A DNA stretch of 64,000 nucleotides from Amoebophrya sp. A120. Taxonomy: Eukaryota; Sar; Dinophyceae; Syndiniales; Amoebophryaceae. The notes under the pieces are model-generated. The model saw nothing but the letters and a program-made list of their open reading frames with translations, searched no databases and was not told the origin of the DNA. The number at the start of each line of letters is the position of its first letter. Position 1 is the first letter of the stretch. The stretch lies in NCBI GenBank assembly GCA_905178155.1, contig CAJINV010000006.1, positions 2,954,658 through 3,018,657 on the forward strand. The letters are read 5' to 3'. Of this stretch, positions 1 through 12,100 are shown one piece after another. A program made the translations under genes and the position numbers.

Positions 1-116
1 TTTTCCAAGCCAGATGAGCATGACAAACTCCATTTGTCATGTTGAGGAAATTTCTAATGCAGTGGCTACTAGTATACGAGTTCTAGGTCTAGTGCGATTA
101 CTTTTTGCACTTCATA
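1..116 (+). mobile_element. Introner B, right part only
   Basis: Ends TTTTTGCACTTCATA; left arm is outside the window. Following repeat copy CTTAC begins G1's first visible exon. Confidence 0.7.
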
Positions 117-3100
117 CTTACAGCTTGGACGGCCGTTAGAAATCATCTTGGCGAATTTCTTGCGAATTTATAGGGGAAAGACCCGCAGCGCGGCCTGGGC
201 ATTGGTGTCGGGCTTGGGATTCTGCGTTGCCAACGCATCTATGACGCCCCGCTCGTATTCCGCGTCTTTTTGGTGTCCCGACGAGGAGGGGCAAAACCAG
301 CAAAATCTTTCCGCGCCGGGCGCCTTGGTCGGTGCCCGAGTTTTGGGCCCAGTGGCTGCACTAATGTGCCCCACCTAGGAGCACCATCGCGCCACACCGG
401 GAACAGAGCTCGCGCGCGATGGACAGGGAGGGCATCAATTGCACCCCCTTCCCCCTGAGTTGTCCTCGAATGCCAAGAGTTTTGCTCTTGCGACAGGTGG
501 GCACAAATCTGTGCATTTTGGAACACAAGGCCTCGGGACTTGGTCTACAGATTTTGCCTCTGCGAATTTAGAAAAGTGGCCCTCGCGAATTTCGCGCGAA
601 TTTAGAAAAGTGGCCCTCGCGAATTTCGAAAGCCCGACCTGAAATTGCGTTTTTTTCTAAATTCGCGCGAAATTCGCGAGGGCCACTTTTCTAAATTCGC
701 AGAGGCCGCTTTTGCAAATTCGCACGGGCCACCTTTGTAAATTCGCAAATCGAGAATACCGCCCTGATTGGGCATGCCTTTAAACGCTTAGCCCGATGGT
801 GCTCTGGTGTTCCAACTTTAGCAAAATTCAAAAATTACATCTGAAGCCGCATGGTATGACGAGAAAGCGGCTGTGATTGTGCGTGACGGCGTTAAAAGTT
901 TCGCATCTGGCGCAAAAAGCTGCTGCTCATAATTGACGCCGTGGCAGTTTCTAAGCCGGCGCCTGTCGCATCGAAAGCGAAGAGGCCCCCTCGATGGTGA
1001 GGCACGGGAAACGCAGCAAATTTCCTTGCGTCCCTCGGAAGGGCATGGGACCGCGAACAGGGTGGCCACGTGATTGGCCACCAGACGTTGGCGCTTGGGT
1101 TTGCGCTGAAATTCGCTTGAAATTCGCGCCTGCTCTTTCTAATGGGTGCCCAAGCTCTAACTTCATACGAGCTTGGCGCAGCAGAAGAGTAAGAAGCTGA
1201 AGGAAGCGGAATTGAGAATCGAGAAGGAGAGACGCGAACACACGGCGGAGAAGGAGCAGCTGGTGAAAAAAGTCCGGATTCTGAACACGACAAAAATTCC
1301 GGAAATGACCAAGAAGATCCGGTATGAACTGCAAAAGCATCGTACTAGTACAAATTGCATTACAAATTTTCTCAGCATGACAAATGCAATTTGTAATGCT
1401 GTTTTACCTTAGGAAGAAGATTTGTCATGCATATTTGCAATTAGTACGAGTACGATACTTTTGCACAGGATATCCGGCTACTGGAGAAGAAAAACGCGGT
1501 CTACGTGAAAGAACTATCGCCAGAAAAAACTGTTTCACTGTAAACTTGTAATGCAGAGAATGCATCTCACAAGTGTTTGTCTTGCTACACATGCAAGACA
1601 GTGGATTCTTAGCTGTGTTTTCCCTTAGGAACCTTGCATGGCAAATTTTCTCTGTCATGTAGAGCAAACCTGTGATGCAAAACCTGCAAAATCCTTACAG
1701 TGAAACACTTTTTTCGTACGATAAGAACTGAAGGAAACCGAGAAAAAAAACGCGGACCTGAAAATTTTGGTCCAGACGAGCGGCGTAAGTGCCGTGGGGT
1801 GTGCCGCTGGTGCGAAAAACGATTCGTCCACGACAGCACAGCAAAGAAACACTTCTTCTGCGCAACATCATGACTCTCTGTCCATCTCCCACCACACTCA
1901 CGCGCAAAAACTCCAGCCGCTGGCGCATATCCAAGAAAAAAAGATTGTCCGGTATAAGTTTCTTGGAGGAACAGCATGACAAATCCGTTCTCTGGCATGA
2001 GAGCAAAAACCTGTCATGCGCAGATGGTTGTACGGAAAAACGCCACTGAATGGACCTCCCAATGCATGCCCAGCATGACAGACGCAATCATCTTGCAGGT
2101 TGCGCATCACAAACAATGTTCTTTTTTTCGATAGCGCAGCAAATTCGACTACTGAAACAGACGGAGGAGGACCGGCAAGAGCTGGCGTGGAGTATATCAA
2201 AGAAAAAAAGTTCGTCACGATCACTGATGCGCATTTTTGCATTGCAAAACTTTCGGTCATGCGTAAAAATGCACCACAGCCAGTGCCAGACTTCCTAAGG
2301 GGTTTCCCTAAGTTGTACTGTTTCTGCAATACAAGTAGGAAAAGTTGTCATGCTAAAAAAAATTGTAGATGCAAAGCCAAAGCCAGCAAGTTAGTGATTG
2401 TGACAAACTTTTTTCCCTCCATAGAAAAACCGGGAGCTGCAGTGCCGTATCAACTGTAAAAATGTCTGGGTCTGGAAGATTCTGACACTTGTCATGCACG
2501 TTTTGCATGAGCCATGACGTCTGTGATGCATACCCTAGCAATGCAGATTTTTTGAGGGCTTCTTGATGCCTATTCCGCATGGCAAATGCCTTCTCAGCGT
2601 AGCAAAAATTGCACTCCCTTTGCTACTCATGCAATACAGATTTTTTTGGAATCCAAATGCAGCATCACAAGTTCATTCTTCCAGTAGACCCAGACATTTT
2701 TGCATTTGATATGCCGGGTGTTCGATTTGGAAGAGCAGTTAGAGGTTTACCGGACGTATGCCTTGCAAATACGTCTGGGTCTGGAATAATTGGAATTTGC
2801 GATGCAAATTCTGGAACACACAAAAATTTGTGTTGCCTGAGCGCCACCCGTTGCCCATTTCTTGGTACGCAAGTAGGAACAAGTTGCTTATGCGGGACAC
2901 CAGGCATCAAGTAGAGGCGTGCCCAAAACCTGTGATGCTTTTGCCTGCATGAGACACCATTTGCCTGATCCGAAATATGCATGACAAACAATTGTGCACT
3001 CTTCCAGACCCGGACATGTTTGCAATGGATAGGACGCAGATCCAGTTGCTCATGAAGCAGCAGCAAGGCCAAGGAAATTCAAATTACAATGCTGATTCGG

Positions 3101-6100
3101 CTACAGGAAGTACAAGTAGTGCAACAGGTGGAGCTCTTCTTGTGCCACCAGCATCTACAACTTCTGCGAGCGGGAGTGAGGACCGAAAAGAAGCAGCAGC
3201 TCATGTAGTTTCGTCACTACATCAAAGCCAAGCTGCCCATGAAAAAAATGCTGTCCCGTCTACTGCGCCTGCTCTAACTTCTTGTTCTTCATCCCTCAAG
3301 AACGACGTGAGCGAGGAAGGAAGAATGGACCAAGTCGCACCGCCAGGAACAAAAGATGTAGTTGTTTCCCCGCCGGTTGCATCCGCGACCGCTCCAGAAA
3401 TACTAGGAACAGATCATAGTACCACACTTCTATCCCATCTACCGGCGCGTGCGTTGCGAAGCAGTGTTTCCGTGACGGCGGAAAGGAGAGGAACCACAGC
3501 ACACCAGCAGGGGGCACGACCAGGCGCTCCGCCCCCAGCGTCGAAAAATCAAGTGCAGAAAGACTTGTACGGAACAAGTTTTGATAACAGGACTGGTCGT
3601 GGTGCAAGAATGGGGAGTAGTGGTCGCAAGCGCAACTCTTACGTCGGTGAGTACAACTCTAGTAGCCGCTCGAGGTCAGGATCGTCATCACCGGTGAAAA
3701 TAAGTCCGTCGATAGCTAGAACTACAGGTCCTCGGGAGGGGCCGCGGAGAGATCAAGATCCAGCTTCAGAGAAGACAGCTGGTAATATAATAAAAACCGG
3801 AGCTGCTCCTGTGGCGGTGGCCGCAACTAGTAGTACGGCAGAAGCATCGTCACGAGCCCCGCCGACCGGAGCAGCGGGGAAAACCACACCAAAAACATCG
3901 TCCCCCACGAAGCTGTATCAAGTGCAAATATGTCTCCGTCTGGAAGGATGCAACTTGTGATGCTACGGTCCAAAGGTAGCCTACCTTTGGACTCTACATA
4001 TATCAAAATCTGTATTGCATAAACAGTAAAAGAGGTGTAATGTCGTGTGCTACGCAGAGAGGGCATTTCTCATGCGGTATGAGCATGATCAGAAAGCCCT
4101 CGCAATATCTCTGATGCTAGGGCATGCATCACAGACCTCATGGGTCATGCAAAATCTGCATGACAGACATACTCCTGCATTCTTCCAGATCCATACTTTT
4201 TTGCAATCCATAAGCTGAACCCCAGTCCGGACTTCTGGACGAAGCAGATTCACAAGCTGGCCGCGCGAGGGGGAGATGGTGCACCAAGCTCTTCGTTTGC
4301 CTCTATCAGGGGGACGAAAAACCTCTATTAAAAAGAAAAATCCCCCCTCCCCGCATCGGAAACGAAATTTGTGATGCTGTATTTGAGTACACAAATCGAC
4401 TTGTATTGCTAGAAGGCCAAGAGACGCAGTTGTGGCCTGAATTGCAGGGAATTTGTCATGCTGTTTCCCACTTCCAGTTGCCTCGCGTCGTGCTGGAGAT
4501 GCAACACTTTCCCACGCTAGCTAGCACTACAGTCCGCATCTTTTGCCTTCTAGCATCACAATGCTGATTTGTGACCACAAATCTGCATCACAGACTTCCG
4601 TTTTGATATGGGGAGGGGGGATTTTTGTTCTTGATAACCTCGCGGCGGCGTCGTGGTCTCCAGCCGGGAATAGCAATAGGATCAGAGCTATGCATTGCAA
4701 ATGTCCCTGGATGTCTGGAAGAGTGCAACTTGTGATGCTGCATTTGGATTCTAGAAAAATCTGTGTTCTTGCATGAGCAGCAATGGGTGGAATGTCATTT
4801 TTGCTACGCGGTAGTAGGGGTATTTGTCATGCGGAATAGGCATGATCAAGAAGCCTGGAAAAAATCTGTGATGCTAGGGCATGCAACACAGATCGATCAC
4901 GGCTCATGCAAAACGTGCACGACAAGTCTCAGAATCATCTTCCAGACATCCAGGGATCATATCTGCATTTGATAAGAGCTAGCGGTGCCGGAGATCATGA
5001 CCCCGCGCCGGTGCAGTTCCAAGACGCCCCTGTGGCGAAGCTTAGCACCCTTGGAACAGCAGGGTCATTATCAAGTGGGGCGGCCTCTTTTTCGACATCT
5101 TTGCCGTCGATGAAAAAGGACTATTTACTTGAGGACTTGCTAAACCGCCACTCCGATGTGGACTTTCACCTGACGAAAAGTGCTACTGAGTCCTTGGAAC
5201 TGCATATGACATTGCACAAGAACTACACCCCTGCAGGAGCTTGATTGGATTCGTCATGCGAAGGCGCGATGGACATCCCAGCCGGTGCTACCTTGAGATA
5301 AGTTAGTAGGGCTGCCACGCATGACTATGACAAGCTAGCGCACTCCAAACCGAATTGCATTCCGTGATTGGGTTTGTCATGCAGAAGCTACGTAGTTCTT
5401 TCCACTGCTGTTGTTTTTGTTGCTGTTCATCATGCCAACATACAAATGAGGAGGAGAAGTAGAGGAACTTGTGCATTGTCATACTGCAGGCTTTGCGGAA
5501 GCAGATCGCGACTTTGCGGAAGGAGATAATACCCTACGTGTACACGAACGGAGACGACAAACCAGATGAGGCGCAGGTGGAAATACAAGTAAAAGAACAG
5601 CAGACCGGACGTCGAGAAGAAGTGTTAAAAGAGGCAAAAGCAGCTACATCGCTGCAGCAAGACAGGAACCACGCCCACGTTCAGGAGAGGGACAGCCACT
5701 CATTCTTGTCCAGTAGCACAGAAAAGAGCGATGTTGGCGTTGGCCAGGAGCACGTAGGACCACGCGAAAGAGCTACTGCCACAAGTGCGCCCATGTTCAA
5801 CAAAAATTTGCTCTGTAGCGAGAACCACCTGGACTACCGAAAACAAGGTAATAAAATTACAGATGCATCCGAGGAACGACAATGTGAAGACCTGAGTGCT
5901 GGCCTCTGTGCTGGTATAAGAACATCAACCAGCAGAGGCACTGATGTGAAAACAGACCTGAAAGCGATTGACGACATGCGGAATTTTATCAGGAATTGGA
6001 GCTCGGCGAAGTTTGAAGAGCAGGATAGTAAAAACAACCACGAAAAGATTATGCAGCAAGACGAGCAGGAGATGGAGAACAACGCCACCAGTGACATCAA

Positions 6101-9100
6101 CCTCTCGACCACATCTTCAACAAACGCGGTAGAAGTAAAAGCAAGAACATCGTCGTCCACCAAGGCCGTACTAGCAGAGAAAAACTACACTAGCTCCTCA
6201 TCTTCCTGCGAGAGTCCCAAGCAAGTCCCCTGGGCAATTTCTTCCTTCGGCGGAAGATTTTTATGCACTGCAAAAATGTCATCTGGGCTTCTGGAAATTT
6301 GTGTTTCTGTTGATAGTCGCATCCGCGTAGGGTAGCTCCTGCTTGCATGGCATAGCAGCATCAGAAGCTCTGCGAGGCACGAGCTCATTACAGACTCACT
6401 TTCGAAGCGCATGACAAACTGAGTTTTATCTTTTACAGCGTGACAAAAAAACTGGGTAGTCGTATTTTATTATGCATCACAAATCATGATCCTCTTCCTC
6501 GCTGTCCTTCATCATTCGCATCACTACAAATGGATCCCGACCCAGATCTTCGATAATTTGCAATGCATACTTTTTCGGCAGTAGCAACATCACGAAAAAT
6601 ACAAACACTGGCCTGCTCGTCAACAGTAGCGGCTCGGCGAATATCCTGTGCAAAAGTACGTACTAATCGCAGTCATGCAAGACAAATTTCTTTTTCAAGC
6701 TAAATCAGCATGAGAAATTCCATGTGTCATGCCGAGCTTTGCAATACTACGAGTGCGATACTTTTGCAGTTCATAGCGAATTATACAAATTTGCAGGAGG
6801 AGGTAACGTGTGACGACCTGGCACTGACCAACGTTTTAGAAGTAGACGACCAAGTTTTACTTGTGAGCAATAAAGAGCAGCAAGATCATCTTCAACCTGG
6901 TGAACAAAATCATCTACGAAGGACGCTAAAAGCTGCAGATGAGCAGGCCCCCGCTGCTGCACCAGGACGAGGACCAAACCCTGCTTCATCTGCTGGCGCT
7001 GCAGCACGCCCAGGATCTGCTTCTAGAGCAGGCCAACATCAGTCGAGTTGTTCTAGTAGAGCAGGCCGCTTGGACTCCATTTCTGTAAATCAGAGCCTCG
7101 GAACGATGACCGAAGCGTCTTCGGGGGTTCTGTTTGCCTCCGTGCTCGCAGGAAGCTGCGAAGTAAAATCGGCAACGAGCCGCAGAAGCGAGCAGAGTGC
7201 GATGAGTGGGTGGCAAGGTGGTAGTGCCACTTTTGTTGGCGGTGGAGGAACTGAAGATCATCAAAACGCAAAAATACAACTGCAAAACCCGCCAGCAATT
7301 GCAACACAGAGGAGCACGACCGACAACTACCAGCAGGAACAAGGTTTCACCATCCCGCAGAGCGGTGGTAGTAGTAAGAGAACGGGTGGAGCGTCTTCGG
7401 GCGCCTCGGAAGATAGTAAAGTAGACCACCGGACGAGCTTTCTCACGAGTTACCACTCGCTCTACCTCGACAGCGTGGTTTATGGAAGCGTCAGGATTGA
7501 AATCGTAAAAGTTGAATTAGTTTGTGATGCATAAAATGCAACCCACACAGTGCCTGTCTTGGAGAGTAGGCAAGGGAGGCAGATTTCAAGCCTATTGAGG
7601 GGTAGAAATCGGGCTGCTAAAGTAGCACGACAAAAGGGATCTTCCTTACCCAAATAGCATGACAAACTGGATTTCGGTTCTACCCAAATTTGTCATGCGC
7701 CACTTGGAAACTGGTTTACAACTGGCATCCGTTTTATGCATCACAAATTATTTCAACTTTTAGGATTTCGATCCTGACGCTTCCATATGGTTTTACAGCC
7801 GGCGGGGACCACGAGAAGTAGTCGAGACGACGGCGGGAAGACAGAGAATACACACGGAGGTGGAGCTGCAACGGTTTTCCACAATGAAGACCTTTATTCG
7901 GAGCAGAACAGCACGATGGGACAAGACCTAGCCGCTTCCGGGGGTATGATTCCGGCCGGCCCCCCATCCGTCGTAGAAACCCACGAGTGGTCCTGTCACG
8001 AGGACTCCGATGCGGTATCAACTGCAAATATGTCCAGGTCTGGAAACTTACTTGTGATGCAAGGCAGGGAACATTTCATTAGTGCGCACACTGTATTGCG
8101 CTCCTGTCAAGCATGACAAGTGTTTCCGCGGTTCTGAGTTGCGTACTCCGCATGAGAAACTGCGCTTTCGCATTACAGCCAAGAGGAGCTCATCTTCGCG
8201 GCCACGCAATAGAGAGTTCAGAGCCAACACCCAGACAAGCATGACAACTCTCGGAATTTTCCAGACTCAGACATACTTGCAGCGCATGCGCGGACGAACA
8301 AGGGACCATCAACTCAGGTCGTGCCAGCGATCTTCATATGGAGCGGTTGGTCGGGGCACTGGAGCACGCGACGGGCGGTCCTACTGCTGCTGCAAGTGAT
8401 TTTTCGCCGCGACGAGGGCCCGTTCTTCTAGTAGCGCACGAAGAGAAACAAGAAGAACCTCCTGCCGTGAAGAAACAAGGCGCCCAAGTAGAGATGAACA
8501 ACGATGTTGACGTGGACCACTACGATCATCGCGCGGCCGGGGACAACATCAACGGCGCAACTCCTGAGCGTCTAGAAGTTGTACCCAAGAACGAACCTTC
8601 CTACGCCGAGGAAGTGGAGGAAGAAGTTCGGCTAGACAACATGATGTCACAACCTACACAGCAAGAAAACTGTGTTACAGCTAGTACAGGAGATTCACAG
8701 ATGAAGTTTGGCACCACGGACAAGGACAACTTCGACCACCTCGTCCACTGCGAAGATGACAACGCCAACAACAATATCGAAGATATGGCGTTCTCAACCG
8801 TTACATCCTCAACTGTTACATGGATTTGTGATGCAAGAACGGCAACAGTGAAAGAGGGGACCTTGCGCGTCTTGCATGACAGATTTCGCACGGATTCTCA
8901 GCCTGTTGGGCTCTTCGAGAATTTGTATTGCGAAGCCGCTTGATCATCGTGTCGATTCTGATTGCAATTCTGCATGACAAATCATGTAACAGTTGAAAAT
9001 GTAACATTTGAGAACGCCATAGAAGAGGAAATTTTCCAGTCCCTTGAAGATATGGAAGTGAAAAACAGGTTTGCGACTACCGCGAACCCGGACTACCTAT

Positions 9101-12100
9101 CAAGTGCAAAAGTATCTAGGTCTGGAAGAATGCATGGTTGTCATGGAAGTTTGGCATGACTCTTGAATCTGTCATGCACGTTGCCCAAGCGCTCCATTTT
9201 TCTTTCATGCAGAAACGCAGTTTGTCATGCAGAATAGGCAACAACTAGAAGCTCAGAAACTTGTCATGCTGAGCCAGCACTTGTGGCGTCATCATGATAC
9301 GCCACCCAGCATCACAAGTTTCCAGACCCAGTAGACATTTTTGCATTTGATACTATCCGAGCTTTTTCGATTCTGCGGTGGAAACGGAAACGGAGGTATC
9401 AAATGCAAATATGTCTGGGTCTGGAAGATTGTGAGACTTGTCATGCTTGTCTGGCATGACCAAAAAGTTTGTGATGCGTTTCCAAAAAGAGATCCTTTTG
9501 CCTGTCATGCAAAAACGCAGTTTGTCATGCGAAAAACGCAACACAAGGAAGCGCAGATATTTCTCATGCTTGGCGGTGCATTGCAGAGCATTCACTGTTC
9601 CCAACGCAGCATTACGAGTTTCCAGACCCAGTCATTTTTGCAGTTGATAGGAGGTGTGTGATGCGGAGGAAGATGAGCAGCATGGGGATGAAAACCAAGA
9701 TTGTCCACCTCGTGGATCATCCGACGTTGGTAATATCAAAGATTCCACTTCTACTACTTCTGCGACCGAGCAAAGCGAAGAGGTGAGGACTTTTTCCGAC
9801 GCTTTAAGGACCGCATTGGAGAAGGAAGTTGAGAGAAAGTTTGCTGGTGAAAATGACGGAGCGGATTCTGTTTATGCATTGCAAATATGTCTGGGTCTGG
9901 AACGATGCAAACTTGTGATGCGGATGCTGGAACACGCACAAATCTGTATTGCGTAGTCAGCAAAAGGTACCTGATTTTTGTCTCCAGAAAAGGGCATCTG
10001 TCTTCATGCGGAGAAGGCATTGAGAAGCCCCCACAGAGTTTGTCATGCTCTGTGTGCATTCCAGACCTTTTTGTAGATGTGAAAGATGCATCACAAATGT
10101 CTAACTTCTTCCAGACCCAGACATATTGGCAGTGGATTCTGTTTCTCCCAGTGCAATAAAATCTTCTTCCAGTCCTGGCAAGAAACTAGAACACCATTGT
10201 CATTCCACAGCAGCAGAAATGAACCCCTCGTGTTCCTTGTCAGCGAAGAACCCCTCGCCCCTATCGTGAGGAAAAATCCCCCCTCCCCATATTGAAAAGG
10301 TATGTTTCCAAAAATTTGCGTTGCGGATTCGAGGTCACAAATCACATCTGTATCGCAAGAAGACAAGGGCAGAAGCTTCCGCCCCGTTATGGAAGCGATT
10401 TGTCATGCTGTTGGGCCTAAAGGAGAGCCGTTTGCCGTGCTGAACAACTAGGCCCGTACGCCCCTACCTAGCCTGGGGATCTGGCCGCCATGCCTCCCTG
10501 CAATACAAAGCTGATTTGTGGCCACAAATCAGCATCAGATATGGGGAGGGGGGATTTTTCATTTTGATACCCGCCCCCGAAGAAGCGACCTCTCCCCCCC
10601 TTTTTCACGAACGGAAGGCAAACGGCGAGTTCTTCGTCCTTCGCTGCGAATGGTGATTATGCAAGAAAAAATGTGAATGTAAGTCTGTAATGGAGAAAAT
10701 GCAAAACTGTTGACACTTGTCATGCTGAATCTGCGTCATACTCATAGGCTACTTTCATACGTGTTTCCGCGTGCAACTAGTTGCGCATGACAGGTTTTCC
10801 CTGTAATGCCAAACGAATCTGTGATGCTGCTCTTGCTTCCTACAAAGTTACACTTACACAGTTTTTTTCCTGGATAGTGATCTTGGAAAGAACTACAGAA
10901 GCGGAATTTTTAATCAGAAACATCAGCAAGGAGCTTTGATGTCCCCTTCGCGAGGAACTAGTAGCTCCTCAGCACAACAAGCGTCTTCTACTCTGCACAA
11001 AGCCACTGCAGCGTCCAACTCCCGGGCAACTGCGAACACGGCCACGCTGAAGCAGCAACAGTATCAAATGTAAATATGTAGTCTGGGTCTGGAAACTTGT
11101 GATGCTAAAATCTTGATGATGGAAACAGTTCCGAATGCAACTTAGCATGACAACTTTGCAGAAGGAATGCTTTCTTGTAGGCAATCCGCATCAGAAACTG
11201 TGTGTGCGCATGTACAAAAGAGGCTACGACTGTTGTAGCTTATGCAATACAGATTTTCATCTAGGTATGGAAACTTAGCATTACATCCGGACCCAGACAT
11301 GTTTGCAATGCATAAACAGCAAGCCGCGGGGTCGAGTACTGCTTCTAAAAGTGTTGAAAACAAGAAACTGATTCTCGCTTCCACAAGGATCGTATGAACT
11401 GCAAAAGTATCGTACTAGTAGAAATTGCATTACAAATTCACTTAGCATTACAAATTGAATTTGTAATGCAGATTTGCCTCAGCAAAGAGATTTGTAATGC
11501 ATAAACGCAATTAGTACGAGCACGATACTTTTGCACTGCGTAGATCGTGAAAACGGAAGCAGAAATCGCGGAAATCCGGGCGAAATCGAGGATCCACACG
11601 TTTTATCCTGTGCAAAAGTATCTGATACTCGTATTGCAATCATGCATTACCAATCTTTGTCTTAAGGTAAACCCGCATTACAAATTTTATTTCTCATGCT
11701 GAGAAAATTCGTAATGCAATTTATATATACGAGGACGATACTTTTCCTTTTGCAGTTCATACGTTTCCCGCTCCTGGCACGAATAGTAAGCCCAAGCCAA
11801 ATAAACTGGTACCGCAGCATATCCTCAGTAAAAACATCCTCACCCCAGAGTTGTCATGCAGATTTGCAACGGCAGGAAGATTTGTAATGCGCACCCCAAT
11901 GAGAGGCATTTCAAATCGTGTTTTGGAGGTTCTGATGCTGTAAACAGGATAGGTACATGGGTTTGTGATGCGGCTGCACTTGCTAGACTGCACGAGGAAC
12001 TTGTCGTTGTCATGCGTGACTCCCAAAGCTTCTGGATTTGTGTTGCAAGATCCCGAGCTTTACTCTGGTGTGGGGACGTTTTTACTCGCAATGCAGCAGC

